This document shows, in pieces, positions 50,576 to 61,694 of a stretch of 64,000 nt of DNA. Source of the DNA: Helicoverpa zea (Eukaryota > Arthropoda > Insecta > Lepidoptera > Noctuidae); assembly GCF_022581195.2 (NCBI RefSeq), contig NC_061456.1, positions 13,580,501-13,644,500 of the forward strand. The letters run 5' to 3'. The first letter of the stretch is position 1; every line of letters begins with the position of its first letter. The position numbers and the translations under genes were made by a program. The notes below the pieces were generated by a model. That model was given only the letters and a program-made list of their open reading frames with translations, did not search any database and had not been told where the DNA came from.

Positions 50576-51600
50576 CATCATCATCTTCCTGCCCTGTTCC
50601 CAAGTCATTTGGAGTCGGTGCAACATGTCTTTTTCTTCCATTCCTCTCTGTCAGACATACTTACATCCACTCCCTTCTGCTTCACGTCCTCTTTCAGTCA
50701 TCAATCAATCCATCTTTTCCTCGGTCTACTTAGCACACTCTTTGTGACATGCGTTTCACACCGTCTCATCGCATGCCCATACCACGACAAACTCTTCAAG
50801 GCTTCCTCTGATATACTCATTCCTGACTTTGTCCATTCTGTTAACCCCACACCTCCGTCTCAACATTCTCATCTTTGCTACATGCACTCTATTCTCATCC
50901 TTCTTTTTCAATGCCCAACACTCTGATCCATACAGGACGACAGGTCTTATTACGGATTTGTAAATTTTGCCCTTCAGTTTGAGGGGCATCCGGTGGGTCA
51001 CAAATAGTGCTAGTTACCTGTCGCCACTGCATCCATCCAGAATTGATTTGATGCGTAACATCCCTGTCCACCTCATCGTCACTTTGGACGAGTGAACCAA
51101 GGTACCGGAAGTCGGAGCAGACTGGTAGGGGCATGCAGGCTAGGGTTATGGTCATGGGTCTTGATATACCGCCAAAATCGCAATGTAGGTACTCGGTTTT
51201 GCTCTTGCTGCTCCAATCTGCTCTGGACCTCTGGCCCACTCTCCCCCACCAGAACAATCATTGGCGAAAAGCATACACCAGGAAACCTCCTCCTGTATGT
51301 CCGCTGTAAGGGCGTCCATTAACAACAGGAAGAGGTAAGGACTGAGCGCCGACCCCTGATGTAAGCCAACCCCTACACTGAAACTGGCGGTAGTGCCGGC
51401 TGTAGACCGGACTTGTGTACTGCATCTGCCGTACATCGCTCGAATCAACTGCACATGAAGTATGTGCAGTTGATTCGAGCCTGGCATACCTTTCTCCTTA
51501 AGGGCCCACCACAAAACCTCACGAGGTACCCAGTCATATGCCTTTTCAAGGTCAACGAACACCTTATGTAAGCTATATGTCGACAGGGTGAAGCCCTGTT
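50576..51600 (-). pseudogene. RTE-clade LINE reverse transcriptase, degraded
   Basis: Minus-strand reading gives FVDLEKAYDWVPREVLWWAL near 51560-51500, then TTASFSVGVGLHQGSALSPY and the catalytic box region as MLFAND (normally FADD, so a catalytic Asp is lost). It continues with KTEYLHCDFGG, CSDFRYLGSLVQ, KIYKSVIRPVVLYGSECWAL and the C-terminal EEWKKKTCCTDSK followed by a stop at 50605-50607. At least two frameshifts are needed (frames 51152-51562, 50895-51257 and 50756-51001). The 3' end is a short (ATG)n tail at 50576-50588, typical for RTE elements. A 19-bp perfect inverted duplication at 51438-51480 disrupts the coding sequence. Confidence 0.85.
51438..51480. repeat. 19-bp perfect inverted repeat inside the reverse transcriptase
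   Basis: Arms 51438-51456 (GCTCGAATCAACTGCACAT) and 51462-51480 are exact reverse complements with a 5-nt loop. One arm matches the expected element sequence and the other is an added inverted copy. Confidence 0.95.
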
Positions 51601-52035
51601 GCTACCGGCTACTGCGTTTGATCTGGCAGTGGTCAACACATGGTTCCAGAAGAACTCGGAGCACAGGATCACCTATAAAAGCGGTCCACGTGCCACACAA
51701 ATTTATTACTTTTTGGTTAGACGCAGTAATTTGAAGAACATAAAAGATTGTAAGGTTATACCGGGTGAAAGTGTAGTCTCGCAACACAGACCCCTTGTTA
51801 TGGAAGTGGCGTTTACAATAAAGTCAATAAAGGGCAAAGAAAAGTTACCTCCAAACATAAAATGGCACAGGTTGGAAAGGGCCGATTTGGCGGAGCAATT
51901 TAGAAATGCGGTGGTAGATTAGATGATTGAAATGGGAGATATGAATGAAAGGAGTATGAGTGTTGGAGGGAAATGGCAATGACTATAAGGATGACAGCAA
52001 GAATAATTTTATTAGAATCGAAAGGAATTGCAAAT
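51600..52035 (+). pseudogene. RTE endonuclease C-terminal part, inverted relative to its RT
   Basis: The plus-strand frame 51599-51922 reads ATAFDLAVVNTWFQKNSEHR, then ITYKSGPRATQIYYFLVRRS and VIPGESVVSQHRPLVMEV. This is the C-terminal half of the APE-type endonuclease of RTE elements, including the His-Arg pair of the SQHR motif. After a stop at 51920-51922, continued similarity in shifted frame (WREMAMTIRMTARIILLESK) marks the linker before the RT and reaches about 52035. In an intact element this segment precedes the RT on the same strand. Here it faces it head to head. Confidence 0.82.
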
Positions 52036-52189
52036 CTATTAACATGTATATCATCCACGCCGCCGGCGTCACGCCGCCGCTGTGTAAAATTCATCAGCGC
52101 GCCGCCGCCGCAAAATTCTGGGGCGGCGCCCATGTCTACTTTTGACTCAGATTCATTCTATAGGATTATTCATAAAGTTAGACTGTTTC

Positions 52190-52250
52190 ATCATCATCTT
52201 CCTGCCCTTATCCCAATTTTATTTGTGGGCTACGCAGGTTGTTTTCACCT
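52190..52250 (-). mobile_element. RTE 3' tail fragment just outside the hAT element
   Basis: TCATCATCATCTTCCTGCCC and the following TTATCCCAATTTTATTTG match the 3' end of the RTE at 50576 (minus orientation). About 50-60 bp remain, and it lies 44 bp beyond the hAT target duplication. Confidence 0.65.
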
Positions 52251-55200
52251 TTCATAGACTTCAGTTAGAATATTCGTATTTTAGCAACTAAAAAGCTGCC
52301 ATGGTAACTAATTAGTTTTCATGACACATGAAAATGTTGGATGGAGTAACAAGCAATAAAAATAATTTCATGTGTTAACAATTTTGTTTTATTATACAAG
52401 ATTTTTATCATAGCTTTTTATAAATGTTACCAAGTTATTTGACAAGTCTTAAATGAAAATTCGAGTGATTCGGTAACTTTGGGAGTTTTAGTGTAGTTTA
52501 GGTAAAAAAAAAAACATTTATTTTAAGAGAATACGCCTTACTTTACCTTTGACAAATCCAAATTTAAAAGTTTTCCTCCTAAGCCTATCTTCTTCTATTT
52601 CCTTACACCGACCTGGAAATCAAAAAAAGATATCGTTTTAATAAAAGCAGCGTTCAGCTGAGCGTGTCCAGCGCGGTTATTGTTAGTCCCGCGGCGTCAC
52701 TCGCATACGAAATGCCGATGGAAAGTCGAGCGATTGTCACAAGAGGCCTATTACTATGCCGGGCCTGTCGACACTACCAGATGTCCTGTACACACCCGTC
52801 TCACATTAGTGAGTGTACATTCTTAGATACACTAGAGGAAAGAAAGGAAAAAATGTTAAAGAGATAGTGGACTTTTATATAATTAATAGCTTAAATGGAC
52901 AAAAGAGTTGTTTGTTTTCTCATTTCGTAAATTTTAAGGCTAACTCAATTGATTTAGATGGAATTTTGAAGAAATTAATTTTATCTGAAACACAAGACTT
53001 GAAACTTCACGTGGTTGCAAAACATACTCGGAACATAGTATACCTATATATACTTTATTATATCTTATAAAGAATATTGTTACATTTAAATACCTTCGCC
53101 ATGAAAAAGAAATTGACTATAGGTATTAAGGTAAAATGTATCTAGTGAAATTGCACAAAAGCAGTGATTTTCAAAAAGGTCATTAAACATTTTGGACTTA
53201 ATTTTTAGCAAGTGACAAAACATTTATTTTTTTCGAATTTAGTGAAATTAAATCAAAACCGACACTTCTTCCTTTACTACATGCATCACTCACCGTAGTA
53301 TGTACGCACAGCGTTACGGGCGGCTATTTTCACAGCCTACTTACGTGCCGAACTGCCGAACTGTTCCGACGGCTATCGATGTTATCTCCTGATATTGCCT
53401 TTTTAGCCACCGTTAGCCTCCCACCATTAACCGGTTGCCATCACAAATGCAAGCTTGGGACAATTTTCACCACCTCCTCACAGATAGGAGATAATTTGAG
53501 CGTGATCTTGGATCTAGATTTTGCGTAAGTTTCGATTTTCCGTGGAAATCCTGAAAAGAAAAGTTAGTTTGTACAAAAAAGGTCACTGACTCGATTTAAG
53601 TCTTTATTTTTTACGTTTTTATATAGCTTTTCTAACAATGGAAGCCAACTCCTTGTGTTTCGAAAATACGCTACAAAGATGTCTCTTTACTCCTTAGATA
53701 CCTACACAGCTATTTCACGCGGGGCACCTCCGACCTCCAGCCAAAACAATTTTCACCATCCGAACTTTAATTCTTATATTTCAGGAGCCGTGTTGTGTCT
53801 GAGGTGAGAACAATACGAGGGGGGGAGTGGTATCACCCCCTCTTCCTCCTCCCCTGTCCCTCGGAGCCGGGACGTCGACCTTGCTATTGCAATGCGCAAC
53901 ACGCGCAGTACTTTTGTCGCTGCCTGAATAAGGTCACGGTATGCCGTCTCCAGGATATATAGGTTAGGTGGAACATATGACTGCCGTTCAAGGATATCCC
54001 ACCTATTAACTTGGAATAGTAACTCGAGGGATTAATGTTAAGGCTTTACCTCTATTGCAAAATCAAGCAGATCAGTCGAGGAATTTCATAATTTATTTAC
54101 CAAGATTTGTATCACAAAAATAATAAATAACCTGCCTACGTATTTATTGTCAAGTTTAATCCAGTATTTTGTAAACTCAGTATCGACAAGATCTCGAAAG
54201 ATATTTTGTGGGTTAATAGATATTCGGCTGTCAATTGGAAGTGATAAATCTTTTATCTTTAATTGCAGTATTTAGTGTGTAGGTGTCAGCAAATAATTCT
54301 CTGCGATTCTTGTATAATTTTATTGATATAGCGTATCTGAAATGGTGATTTGTGAACATGAAGTTGGAGATTGAAATGATTTCTGCTTTATGGTGGTAAC
54401 TAGAGAAATCATGAAACTTTAAAGCCAAACCCACATCTCATTTGGCTTACGTTAACCCCTCGAACATCCAATAAAATGAACCCTGAAAGCCAAAAGCAAT
54501 TTTCACGAAAAAAAATATTTTCTTTCAGCGAAGTTTCACGGCCATGTAAAAAGCAGCTTTCACCAAACATCTGTGCGTAGTGAGACAAACGCGAGACGCG
54601 ACCCGAGCCTGTATGAAAGCGTATCTTATGCATTTTACATGAGCTGGGCCAGCCATCGGGCCCCTTACCTTCGCCTTAACACAGAGGCGAGTCACGCACA
54701 CACGCGCAGCCGCGGCCATTGTCAGCGACACAAAAACACGCACACCAGCCAGGACTCGTTCTAATTAGTTGTTTGTAAACACATGTCACCAGCACTGCGC
54801 GTGTGTGGGTGTAGATGCGTGCGAGGCATCGTCCATGAATTATGTAATGCAACTTTGTTGTCGGTGAAAAGGTGACACTAGGATTCGAAGTTCTTTTGGA
54901 AAGAATTGACTTTTATAACTGAAAATGGCTACCAAAGATTTTAGAAGTTAGAATTTTTATTATGACACAGCTCGTTTTGACCTTAGAATTTGATACTTCG
55001 TCTTTGTAAAGTAAGCAGTACCTTCTAGGGGTACATAAGGAGTACATATGTATGTGCTGGCATTGTCCGAGCGTCACTTAGCAGGGACAAACGATCTGGA
55101 GGAGTGCCAGCGACGGGAAATTAAGATTGGTGTCTCCGAACAGAGATATTTCAATGTATAACGTTTGGATGAATGTATCTGTTTGTGGAATTAGACGTTG

Positions 55201-55261
55201 AAGTGCTTTGATAGTATCAGGAGCCATCAATGATTAGACGATAAAACATTATATGAAAGAG
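52251..55261. other. Non-coding stretch with GC-richer blocks
   Basis: No supported gene. CpG-richer blocks lie at 52645-52810, 53280-53470 (with AACCGGTT, a Grainyhead-type word, near 53431), 53800-53950 and 54560-54830. They may be conserved regulatory elements. None contains a convincing exon. Confidence 0.45.
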
Positions 55262-55385
55262 TCACAAATCTCTTTTATATAAATGAAAGTTGTGGTTTAA
55301 TATTTATAACTCAAACACAGCTGAACCGATTTCGAAAATTGGCGAAGAGGTAGCTTAGAACCGAGAGACAACCATGTTAAGGTAG
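55262..55385 (-). mobile_element. Degenerate interspersed repeat
   Basis: AAACACAGCTGAACCGATTTC and the following GGTAGCTTAGAACCGAGAGACA retain the order of the repeat family seen at 38107-38298. The sequence is well diverged. Confidence 0.35.
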
Positions 55386-56000
55386 CTAACTCTGATATTG
55401 CACCTGCTTTCAGAAATCATTATGTTCAATTATGTTATTATGTTTTCTGTTTCTTATAAATTGACTAGCTAAGAGCTAAATCATAACAAATATTCAAATA
55501 CCAATACATGTTACTTATTTAACTCTCCTTACACGTTACCTGCGTCCAAAAATAACTTATATACTGAAATAAATACCTTAAGCAGCTACCTTACACAATA
55601 CTTGTTATCCTCTCATTGGTATGTATTACCTTTACCCTAGTTTGATTAGAAAACGATTCTCAAATCTTTCAGTAATTAGGTGTTACATAATTAAAAGGTA
55701 ACTTTACCACGAACATATTTGGGATGGTTTTCGTCAAAACAGCCCGCTTATGTTCCGCATACATTAACTTCCCTAACGGGTATTGTTTTAAGTCCGTAAT
55801 GAAGTCTTGGAGTGGGCACGGCGTCAAGGACCGTTTGCATATTTTAAACATTTTTGTTTGGGTGCTGGGTGCGAGTTGCGGATATATTTTGACACGCTTA
55901 GTGTAGATAAGTATGGTTTTTGAAGGTATAATTGATTCAGGGCTCGGAATTTTTTGAGGGTTTTTCGCAATTTGGATGGGTGTCTTTGCGATCCTTACCA

Positions 56001-56135
56001 AAATTATAAATGTGAATATAACACTGTTTGTCTGTCTGCCTGTCTAGATTTGATGTTAAAAATGCTGAATCAATTTAAACGAAATTTGGTTCGTAGAAAT
56101 TGAATTGTAATAAAGTTCTTTAGGAACAATGAACA
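56001..56135 (-). mobile_element. Truncated interspersed repeat with (CTGT)-like run
   Basis: AAATTATAAATGTGAATATAAC, a GTCTGTCTGCCTGTCT run and GCTGAATCAATTTAAACGAA follow the same order as the repeat at 37843-38106. The 5' half is missing. Confidence 0.55.
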
Positions 56136-56360
56136 ATAGTTTCACTGCTAATTATGCCAGGACAGTTACAACCTATAGTAAGTTAATTTAAAGAACAATA
56201 ATAAACTTTTATTTTTAACCACACAAGCGATTTTCCTATTTTTGCATACAGCAACTGCAGCTTTGACCGCCACAAAACAGACAACCCCTATTTATTTCAT
56301 ACATGAATCTCCCATTTAATAATCTAGTCATACTAGTTCCTCGGGGTAGCTGGATGTGCG

Positions 56361-56425
56361 AGGGGGTGGGGTGTGCGGCTGTCTGCCGGCGGGGGAGAGA
56401 GGGGGGGGGTCGGAGTGGGGGTAGG
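56361..56425 (+). other. G-rich block, potential quadruplex
   Basis: The block contains many G runs (including nine in a row) within 65 bp next to GCCGGCGGGGG, strongly asymmetric between strands. Confidence 0.5.
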
Positions 56426-59400
56426 AGGTTCGGTTAATGAACCCGCAGGGATGCAACTCGGCGGACATTTCGCAATAATATTAGTTCAGCGCTGAAATGA
56501 AAGCCTCGCGGTGTTTGTATGCCCAAAGATTTTGAATGCGCTGATGCAGTTGTAATTAAAGTTGGGGTCTTTAGTGGTAACATCATACTGTGGAATGATG
56601 GCTTTTTGGTTCGTTTGTATGATTGTCTTCATTACACCACGCAACACAAAAAATAATGTAAAAACTTTCAATGTAAAAAAGTTGCACTTGGCTAACTGAA
56701 ACAACTCTACATACCTATAGGTAAAGAATTTTGAATGTGCTTTGTAACATATGAATTTTATGTAGAAATCGGTTATGTTGGTTCGGTTAACGTTGTCCGA
56801 CTGGCTTTCAGTTTATTTAAAACGTAATCCAAATCTAAAATAGCACTGCCTAAGTAAATTCTGTGAAGTTATTCCAAACTAGCAATAGGTGAAAAGCAAT
56901 AATAATGATTATTATTAGAATTCCCTAGAACCAATTGGAACATTTTCCGTTCGGAATTAAAGAAAATCCAATTAACATAAAACGGAGTCAATAAAATCTC
57001 TCCTAAATTCCAATATGGCCTATAAATGTGTCTAAGTCGCATAGGAAAAATTGCAGCACAAGCGTAACGCGGCTCACGAATTGTGGAACCTGAAATTCAG
57101 TTCTAAAATAGTTTAGATACATTTGGTTTTAACAACCCTTGAAATTAATAACATTATTTTTTATTGATGTGGCTATTTATACTTGTTTTAAATAGTAAGC
57201 AATGAAGAATGTAAATATTTAAATTTACCAATCGTTTCAATACTTTTAAGGATTTTAATAACAGTGACTAAGGTATTTTGAACATTATAAAACCGCAGTA
57301 TTTACATGAAAAGTTATGATTCAATAGTCTTTAATACCTACCTTTTTATTTTTCAACAAAATATTTGTATGTCCTCATCATGTTTTTTGCTGATAATTAT
57401 AATCAGTGTTTGTTTAGATACATCGTAGGGTTGCCCAATTCGCGATCCCAGTCACCGGCGGGCGCCACGGAGCGCGGTCTGAATCTTAATGCCCATTAAT
57501 CAGACATTGTGTGTAGCAACCCCGTCAGTCCCAATGTGCGCTAATCGGTACACCGGGTTTGATTCCCGGCTGAGGTAACGAACACTTGTTAGGTTTTGCA
57601 GCACTCTTTGCAACAGCAATTAGTAGCTGGGTGAAGTGTGTCTGGGAACTTCTTGGTTACCTGATTTGTAGATTACAAGAAATTCGTGGCAGAAGTTCGT
57701 TTACCTGTTGCAATCAGCAGGAGTAGTCTTGATAAGAGTTGCATCTTTTGCATAGCATTTACCAATTGCCAACATTTTGTTCTGCAATGAGCTTTAAGAT
57801 TAAAGCTCAGAAATCAAAACACTTTCGAGCCCTATTTCCCGCGTGACAAGCAAGCAGCCCGAGTCACCGATTAACAAACGAGGCTAGTTGTCTCCTCTTA
57901 AAAACGCTTAAAAATCCCAATAATACCGATTATTCTATTCTCCCAACTATCGGTTAAGATGAGCATACAATGCTGGCTCGGTGACGTTTCAATGGGCGGC
58001 CATACTGGAAATTTGTTCAATACTCGACGCCGGTGCATCGACGCGCGCGCAGTTTTGTCAATACTGTCCGCGATTGTACCGTTTAATCAGTTCTGCATTC
58101 AACTGTACCGCCTTTGACGAGTAATTGCTTCCACCGATTGAAATGTTATTCCTGAGTATTGCCGAGATTTTTATATGTTTTAATGTGTTACTTGGAATGC
58201 AGGCGCTTTTGGGACAAGCGAAAGTAAACGTTGAATGAAACTTTTAATTACGTTACTGCTTAAAAAAACAACCGGTACAAAAAATATCGAACAATTTACT
58301 CACGTCCATCGCATCAAAGAAAGTTAAATGAAAATACGTAAAGAGGATACCTACCGTTGAAAACAAACGCTTAAATATACAAGTTGAACAAAAACACTGG
58401 AAACACTTCAATCAACAAGGCCCGCAAAAACACAGAACCAGCCAGCAATTAAAATTGAAAATAATATCGAGAACTCGACGGACAATAACGAAGCTAGCCA
58501 TTAAAATAAGAGGCGGAATAATAAATGAAGCTGTGCTCAAATTAAAAAAAAAGAAGAAAATTCCCGCCACGACGAATGCATAGAATATGGCGTAGGTACG
58601 GACCAATCAAAATTCTTCGTCAATTAAGTGGAGATCGTAGCAAAAGGAAAATTGAAGGAAAAACTGAGGGTGGCTTTAGTAGTGCTGCGATGTCATCGAT
58701 TTATGTCGATAGACTTACTTGCTTGAGTTTTAATCTGTGAAGTTTAGTCTCAGTGATCCGTGATTCGAATGTAATATTTGAACGTGAGGTTGACTTCAGT
58801 GAAAAAAGTTAAGTCTACTCACATTTTGTTTCATCTAAGTTGTAAGTTACTACAACTGAAAGTTGAAACTTGCAGAATACGAACATAAGCAAAAGTAATT
58901 TATTCACATCGTAGCCACATAAAAATCCCTTATCAAGTAAGTAGGTATGTACTTGAGTTTTCATTAGTCGACATCGGTTGCAAACTTCATAGCACCATCG
59001 ATATTTTCCCCGCCCTACTCAAGAGATATGAAAGCAATGGAAATAAAGTTTGTTCGCTCCGCATTGTACCGGGCTCGTCGTAAATGGATTTTATCACTAT
59101 ATAAATATCCCCTATCTTTACGTTACGACGCTAAGCTATGTCCCGTCACCGTGGATTTTCCTATAAGTATGTTGATACTACGTGATTTTTACTATAACTT
59201 TGTTTTTATGTCGCGTTTGCTCGGGTAATGTGTGGAAAAAGGGTGACATGTATGAGTATTTAATGTACCTATGTGTTTACTTGTAGTATTCTTCCTTATG
59301 TGTTGTTACCCATTTATACCTACATTGTATTTAAACTTCTTTCACCTAAGATTATAACAGTAAATATAACAAAACTTAATGATGATTTAACTATTCTATA

Positions 59401-59472
59401 CAGTAATTCTCGTCCCTACTTATACAGACAACAAAATATCTGAAGTTCAAACTATACACAAGACCTTTTTAC
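56426..59472. other. Non-coding stretch
   Basis: No gene supported. A CpG-richer block at 57430-57590 includes a tRNA-like T-arm (separate entry). Another lies at 57960-58130. Confidence 0.45.
57545..57580 (+). mobile_element. Possible remnant of a tRNA-derived SINE
   Basis: CCGGGTTTGATTCCCGG (57554-57570) forms a 5-bp stem with a 7-nt loop like a tRNA T-arm and contains a B-box (GGTTTGATTCC, 57556-57566). No A-box or acceptor stem is found upstream, so it is not a tRNA gene. Confidence 0.3.
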
Positions 59473-60103
59473 ATGTGTGCGAACTCCAGCCGCTGCCAAA
59501 ACATAAACAAGAGACTACCGAAGTTTGTTCAACCGAATCCCGCCACCAGGCAACCATCGAACATTATATTCCATTACCCCCAGCGGTCAATAGAAAACCT
59601 ACACCGGATCTATAAAGGCAAAACCGTTCATATTGCCAGGTCCGGTCACTTTACGACGAGCTCCGAGCCTGAATTATGCGAAAATGGCCCACGGCTCATT
59701 TGGTCTAAACGCTGCATCTTTGATGTAAGGGTCTCCCTGCCAAATTGTGTTAATAATACCCCACCAGCATGTCGAAATATTTTTGCCGAAGATTTTTTTC
59801 GAAAATTCGTCTCGAATGACCAAATTGAGATAACGGACAGCATGTTTGGTGATGCCACTTATAAAGCTAAGAAATTGGTTAACGTTACGAATAAGCTATT
59901 TATGGGCCATGCACCTGCGTATCCTAGTCTTTTATTCCGTCTCTAATTATAAGACATATTTTCAGGAAGTAGAAATGTGCATAGGACGTCGCCAGCATGA
60001 GAATGTGAAGAGAAAAAGCCCGAACGAAAAAATAAAACCCAGTTTGTCACGTAACGGACAAATGACAAGAACGATGCCTACATGCAAAGCAGGCATAACA
60101 TAG
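59473..60103 (+). CDS. Weak two-exon hypothetical gene
   Basis: A 157-codon ATG-initiated frame runs 59473-59946. A GTAAGG donor-like site at 59725 falls on a codon boundary after ...SKRCIFD. A TATTTTCAG acceptor (AG at 59964-59965) opens a second frame in the same phase, starting EVEMCIGRRQHENVKRKSPN and ending in a stop at 60101-60103. Splicing out this 241-bp intron gives about 130 residues with an N-terminal Cys/Asn-rich part and a basic C-terminus. No known domain, signal peptide or membrane segment is visible. The frame length is only mildly unusual for this composition, so chance is a serious alternative. Confidence 0.22.
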
Positions 60104-61016
60104 CGAGCCCTAAAATATTAGTTCAGCTATATATAGAATAGCTCTCGTAATCAAATATTAAAGTGGAATATCTCGGCCTCAGAAACCATAATTCTGAAGG
60201 ATAAGCCTGAAATGCCCGTCTAAGATCCTCCCTCAAAATCAAACTAGAGCTTCAATCTGAGCACTCAAGTCATTAAAGTGTCGACGCGTCCTACGGTCCG
60301 TAAGTGATAAAAGCCATCCGTGTTTATGATATATTTGAAGGCTTGAGGAGCGCTGCGTTACGGCTTCCACCCCTTTCATGGGCGCAATCCTCTTAGCGGG
60401 TCCCGCATAAAAATAAAGCGCACTCCACCTGCCGGCCTCCGTGACCTAACTGCCTTACGTATTTAGGCTGCAGCGGTGCAGCTCTAACAACCTCGTACTA
60501 AAACAGAATATCGATTACTTTCGCTACTATAATGTAATCCCCCGCCCACTTTTCGTTTTTTTAGCTCAGGATAATAATATAGTGGTCTCTGTCTAGCGCG
60601 CGGGTATCCAGGGCGTCGCGGCGGTCCCCAGGGCCGGGGCGGCGTCCGTCCCCCGCGCGCCCCCACCCCCGCCGTATGTAAATGAACGTCTCATCGGTTA
60701 TGTGTGCGAAGCCTATAACAACACGCCACCAGCAACACACCGATAACTCGATGTTTGAGGTTTACTGCCCTGACAGCTTTTGTCCTATTTTAAATACGAA
60801 TTTCAGATTGGATGCGTCCCGACGTCCTTCATAGATCTGCTGGGCCTTTCTTTGATACCTACCCGCTGATGTTGATGTTGTAAACAGCAGTGCCGATGCA
60901 CGCTTGCACAGTCCTGGTGGAGGAGCAGACATGCAAATGTTCACTAACTGATGACAAAGATAACAAAGCGGGGGCAGTTTGAGCATAAACAATTTTCAAA
61001 TACGTTCAGTCTGACA
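60104..61016. other. CpG-rich non-coding block
   Basis: No gene supported. 60340-60480 and 60590-60680 are GC-rich islands, the latter with runs of C and CGCGCG. They could be promoter-proximal to the gene at 61139. Confidence 0.4.
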
Positions 61017-61116
61017 GGTCATTTGGTGTTTACGGCAGTTTATGTTTTACGTGCGAGTGTTTAGAGTTTGTTTCAGTGTGCGTGCCGCGGGTACGTGCGG
61101 CATTACGTCGTGCCGG

Positions 61117-61126
61117 TGACGTCACG
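61117..61126. promoter_or_regulatory. CRE/E-box composite upstream of the small gene
   Basis: TGACGTCACGTG overlaps a full CRE (61117-61124) and a CACGTG E-box, 13 bp before the ATG at 61139. It lies in a CpG-rich stretch with TCAGT initiator-like words near 61000 and 61072. The same 12-mer recurs at 62679-62690. It could be part of the 5' UTR rather than the promoter, depending on the start site. Confidence 0.4.
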
Positions 61127-61138
61127 TGTACGTCGAAA

Positions 61139-61567
61139 ATGACACTTTTACGAGCAATAATTTACATTATTTCGGTGTTAAGCTTCGCGTGCCCGCCGAT
61201 TGATTTTATGTCGGTCGCATCTCACATTTGCGTTCAGTTAAATCGAATCACTGGCTACACGACCGAGTTATTTTGTAATGGTGGTATCGCGTGAGCTTTT
61301 TTGACGTTTTTGTTTGTTATATTTTGTTTTGTTGATTTTTTCAGCGGTGCGGAGGTTAGATTCAGAGGCTCTATCTTAAATCTTGGCGTAATTATCATCG
61401 TGTGGGTTGCATTGCATCTTTATGTTAACAAATCCAGCCTTTTTTTAATCGCAACCAAAGCTTCGAACCCAACTTGTTCCGAATCAAAGGACCATTGTTT
61501 CAGCGACTTGCAGAACACAATGGTAAAGCCAACATGTTCAAATGACAAGGTATTTCCAATCATATAA
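61139..61567 (+). CDS. Compact two-exon gene for a small secreted or membrane protein
   Basis: Exon 1 (61139-61290) starts at AAAATGA and encodes MTLLRAIIYIISVLSFACPP and 30 further residues, ending in phase 2 before a GTGAGC donor at 61291. A 54-bp T-rich intron ends in GATTTTTTCAG (61344). Exon 2 (61345-61567) restores the frame and runs 73 codons to TAA. The product is about 124 residues. Residues 1-18 look like a signal peptide. A second hydrophobic stretch (ILNLGVIIIVWVALHLYV, about residues 60-77) could be a membrane helix. The C-terminal tail holds three Cys (NPTCSESKDHC, KPTCSND). Without splicing, exon 1 stops after 51 codons. The intron size is typical for insects and both exons are CpG-rich in a CpG-poor region. 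AATAAA signals follow at 61695 and 61700. No family is recognised. Confidence 0.45.
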
Positions 61568-61694
61568 ATCCCTGAGTGCGGAGCGTGGTGATAAGGGCGG
61601 GACACACGCGCGCACCCAATTAAGATCTTCATTAGGCGCCTTCCCCGAAGCTGCGCCCGCGCCGGTGCGGTGTAGCACGCGGTTTTGTTGCCAC

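Larger units (their letters stand above)
50072..52138 (+). mobile_element. hAT transposon interrupted by a SINE fragment and an inverted-5' RTE LINE
   Basis: The ends TAGACATGGGCGCCGC (50072-50087) and GCGGCGCCCATGTCTA (52123-52138) are a perfect 16-bp inverted repeat. They are flanked by identical 8-mers CTTTTGAC (50064-50071 and 52139-52146), the duplication size of hAT. Both subterminal regions are very GC-rich (GCC/GGC runs). Inside, a plus-strand transposase remnant ends in a hATC-type motif at 50513-50575, confirming the superfamily. The 2067-bp unit also contains a SINE 3' fragment (50208-50305), an RTE reverse-transcriptase segment on the minus strand (50576-51600) and an RTE endonuclease segment on the plus strand (51600-52035). 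Most of the transposase is missing, so it cannot move itself. Confidence 0.85.

Noticed and set aside
50423..50926. 167-codon plus-strand ORF
   Set aside because: Only its first 51 codons (hAT transposase end) are meaningful. The rest is the antisense of the RTE C-terminus.
55669..56001. 110-codon minus-strand ORF
   Set aside because: Lys/Pro-rich chance frame with no domain. Its upstream end runs to the edge of an interspersed repeat.
57545..57580. tRNA gene
   Set aside because: Only a T-arm-like hairpin is present. There is no anticodon arm, D-arm or acceptor stem at the right distances.
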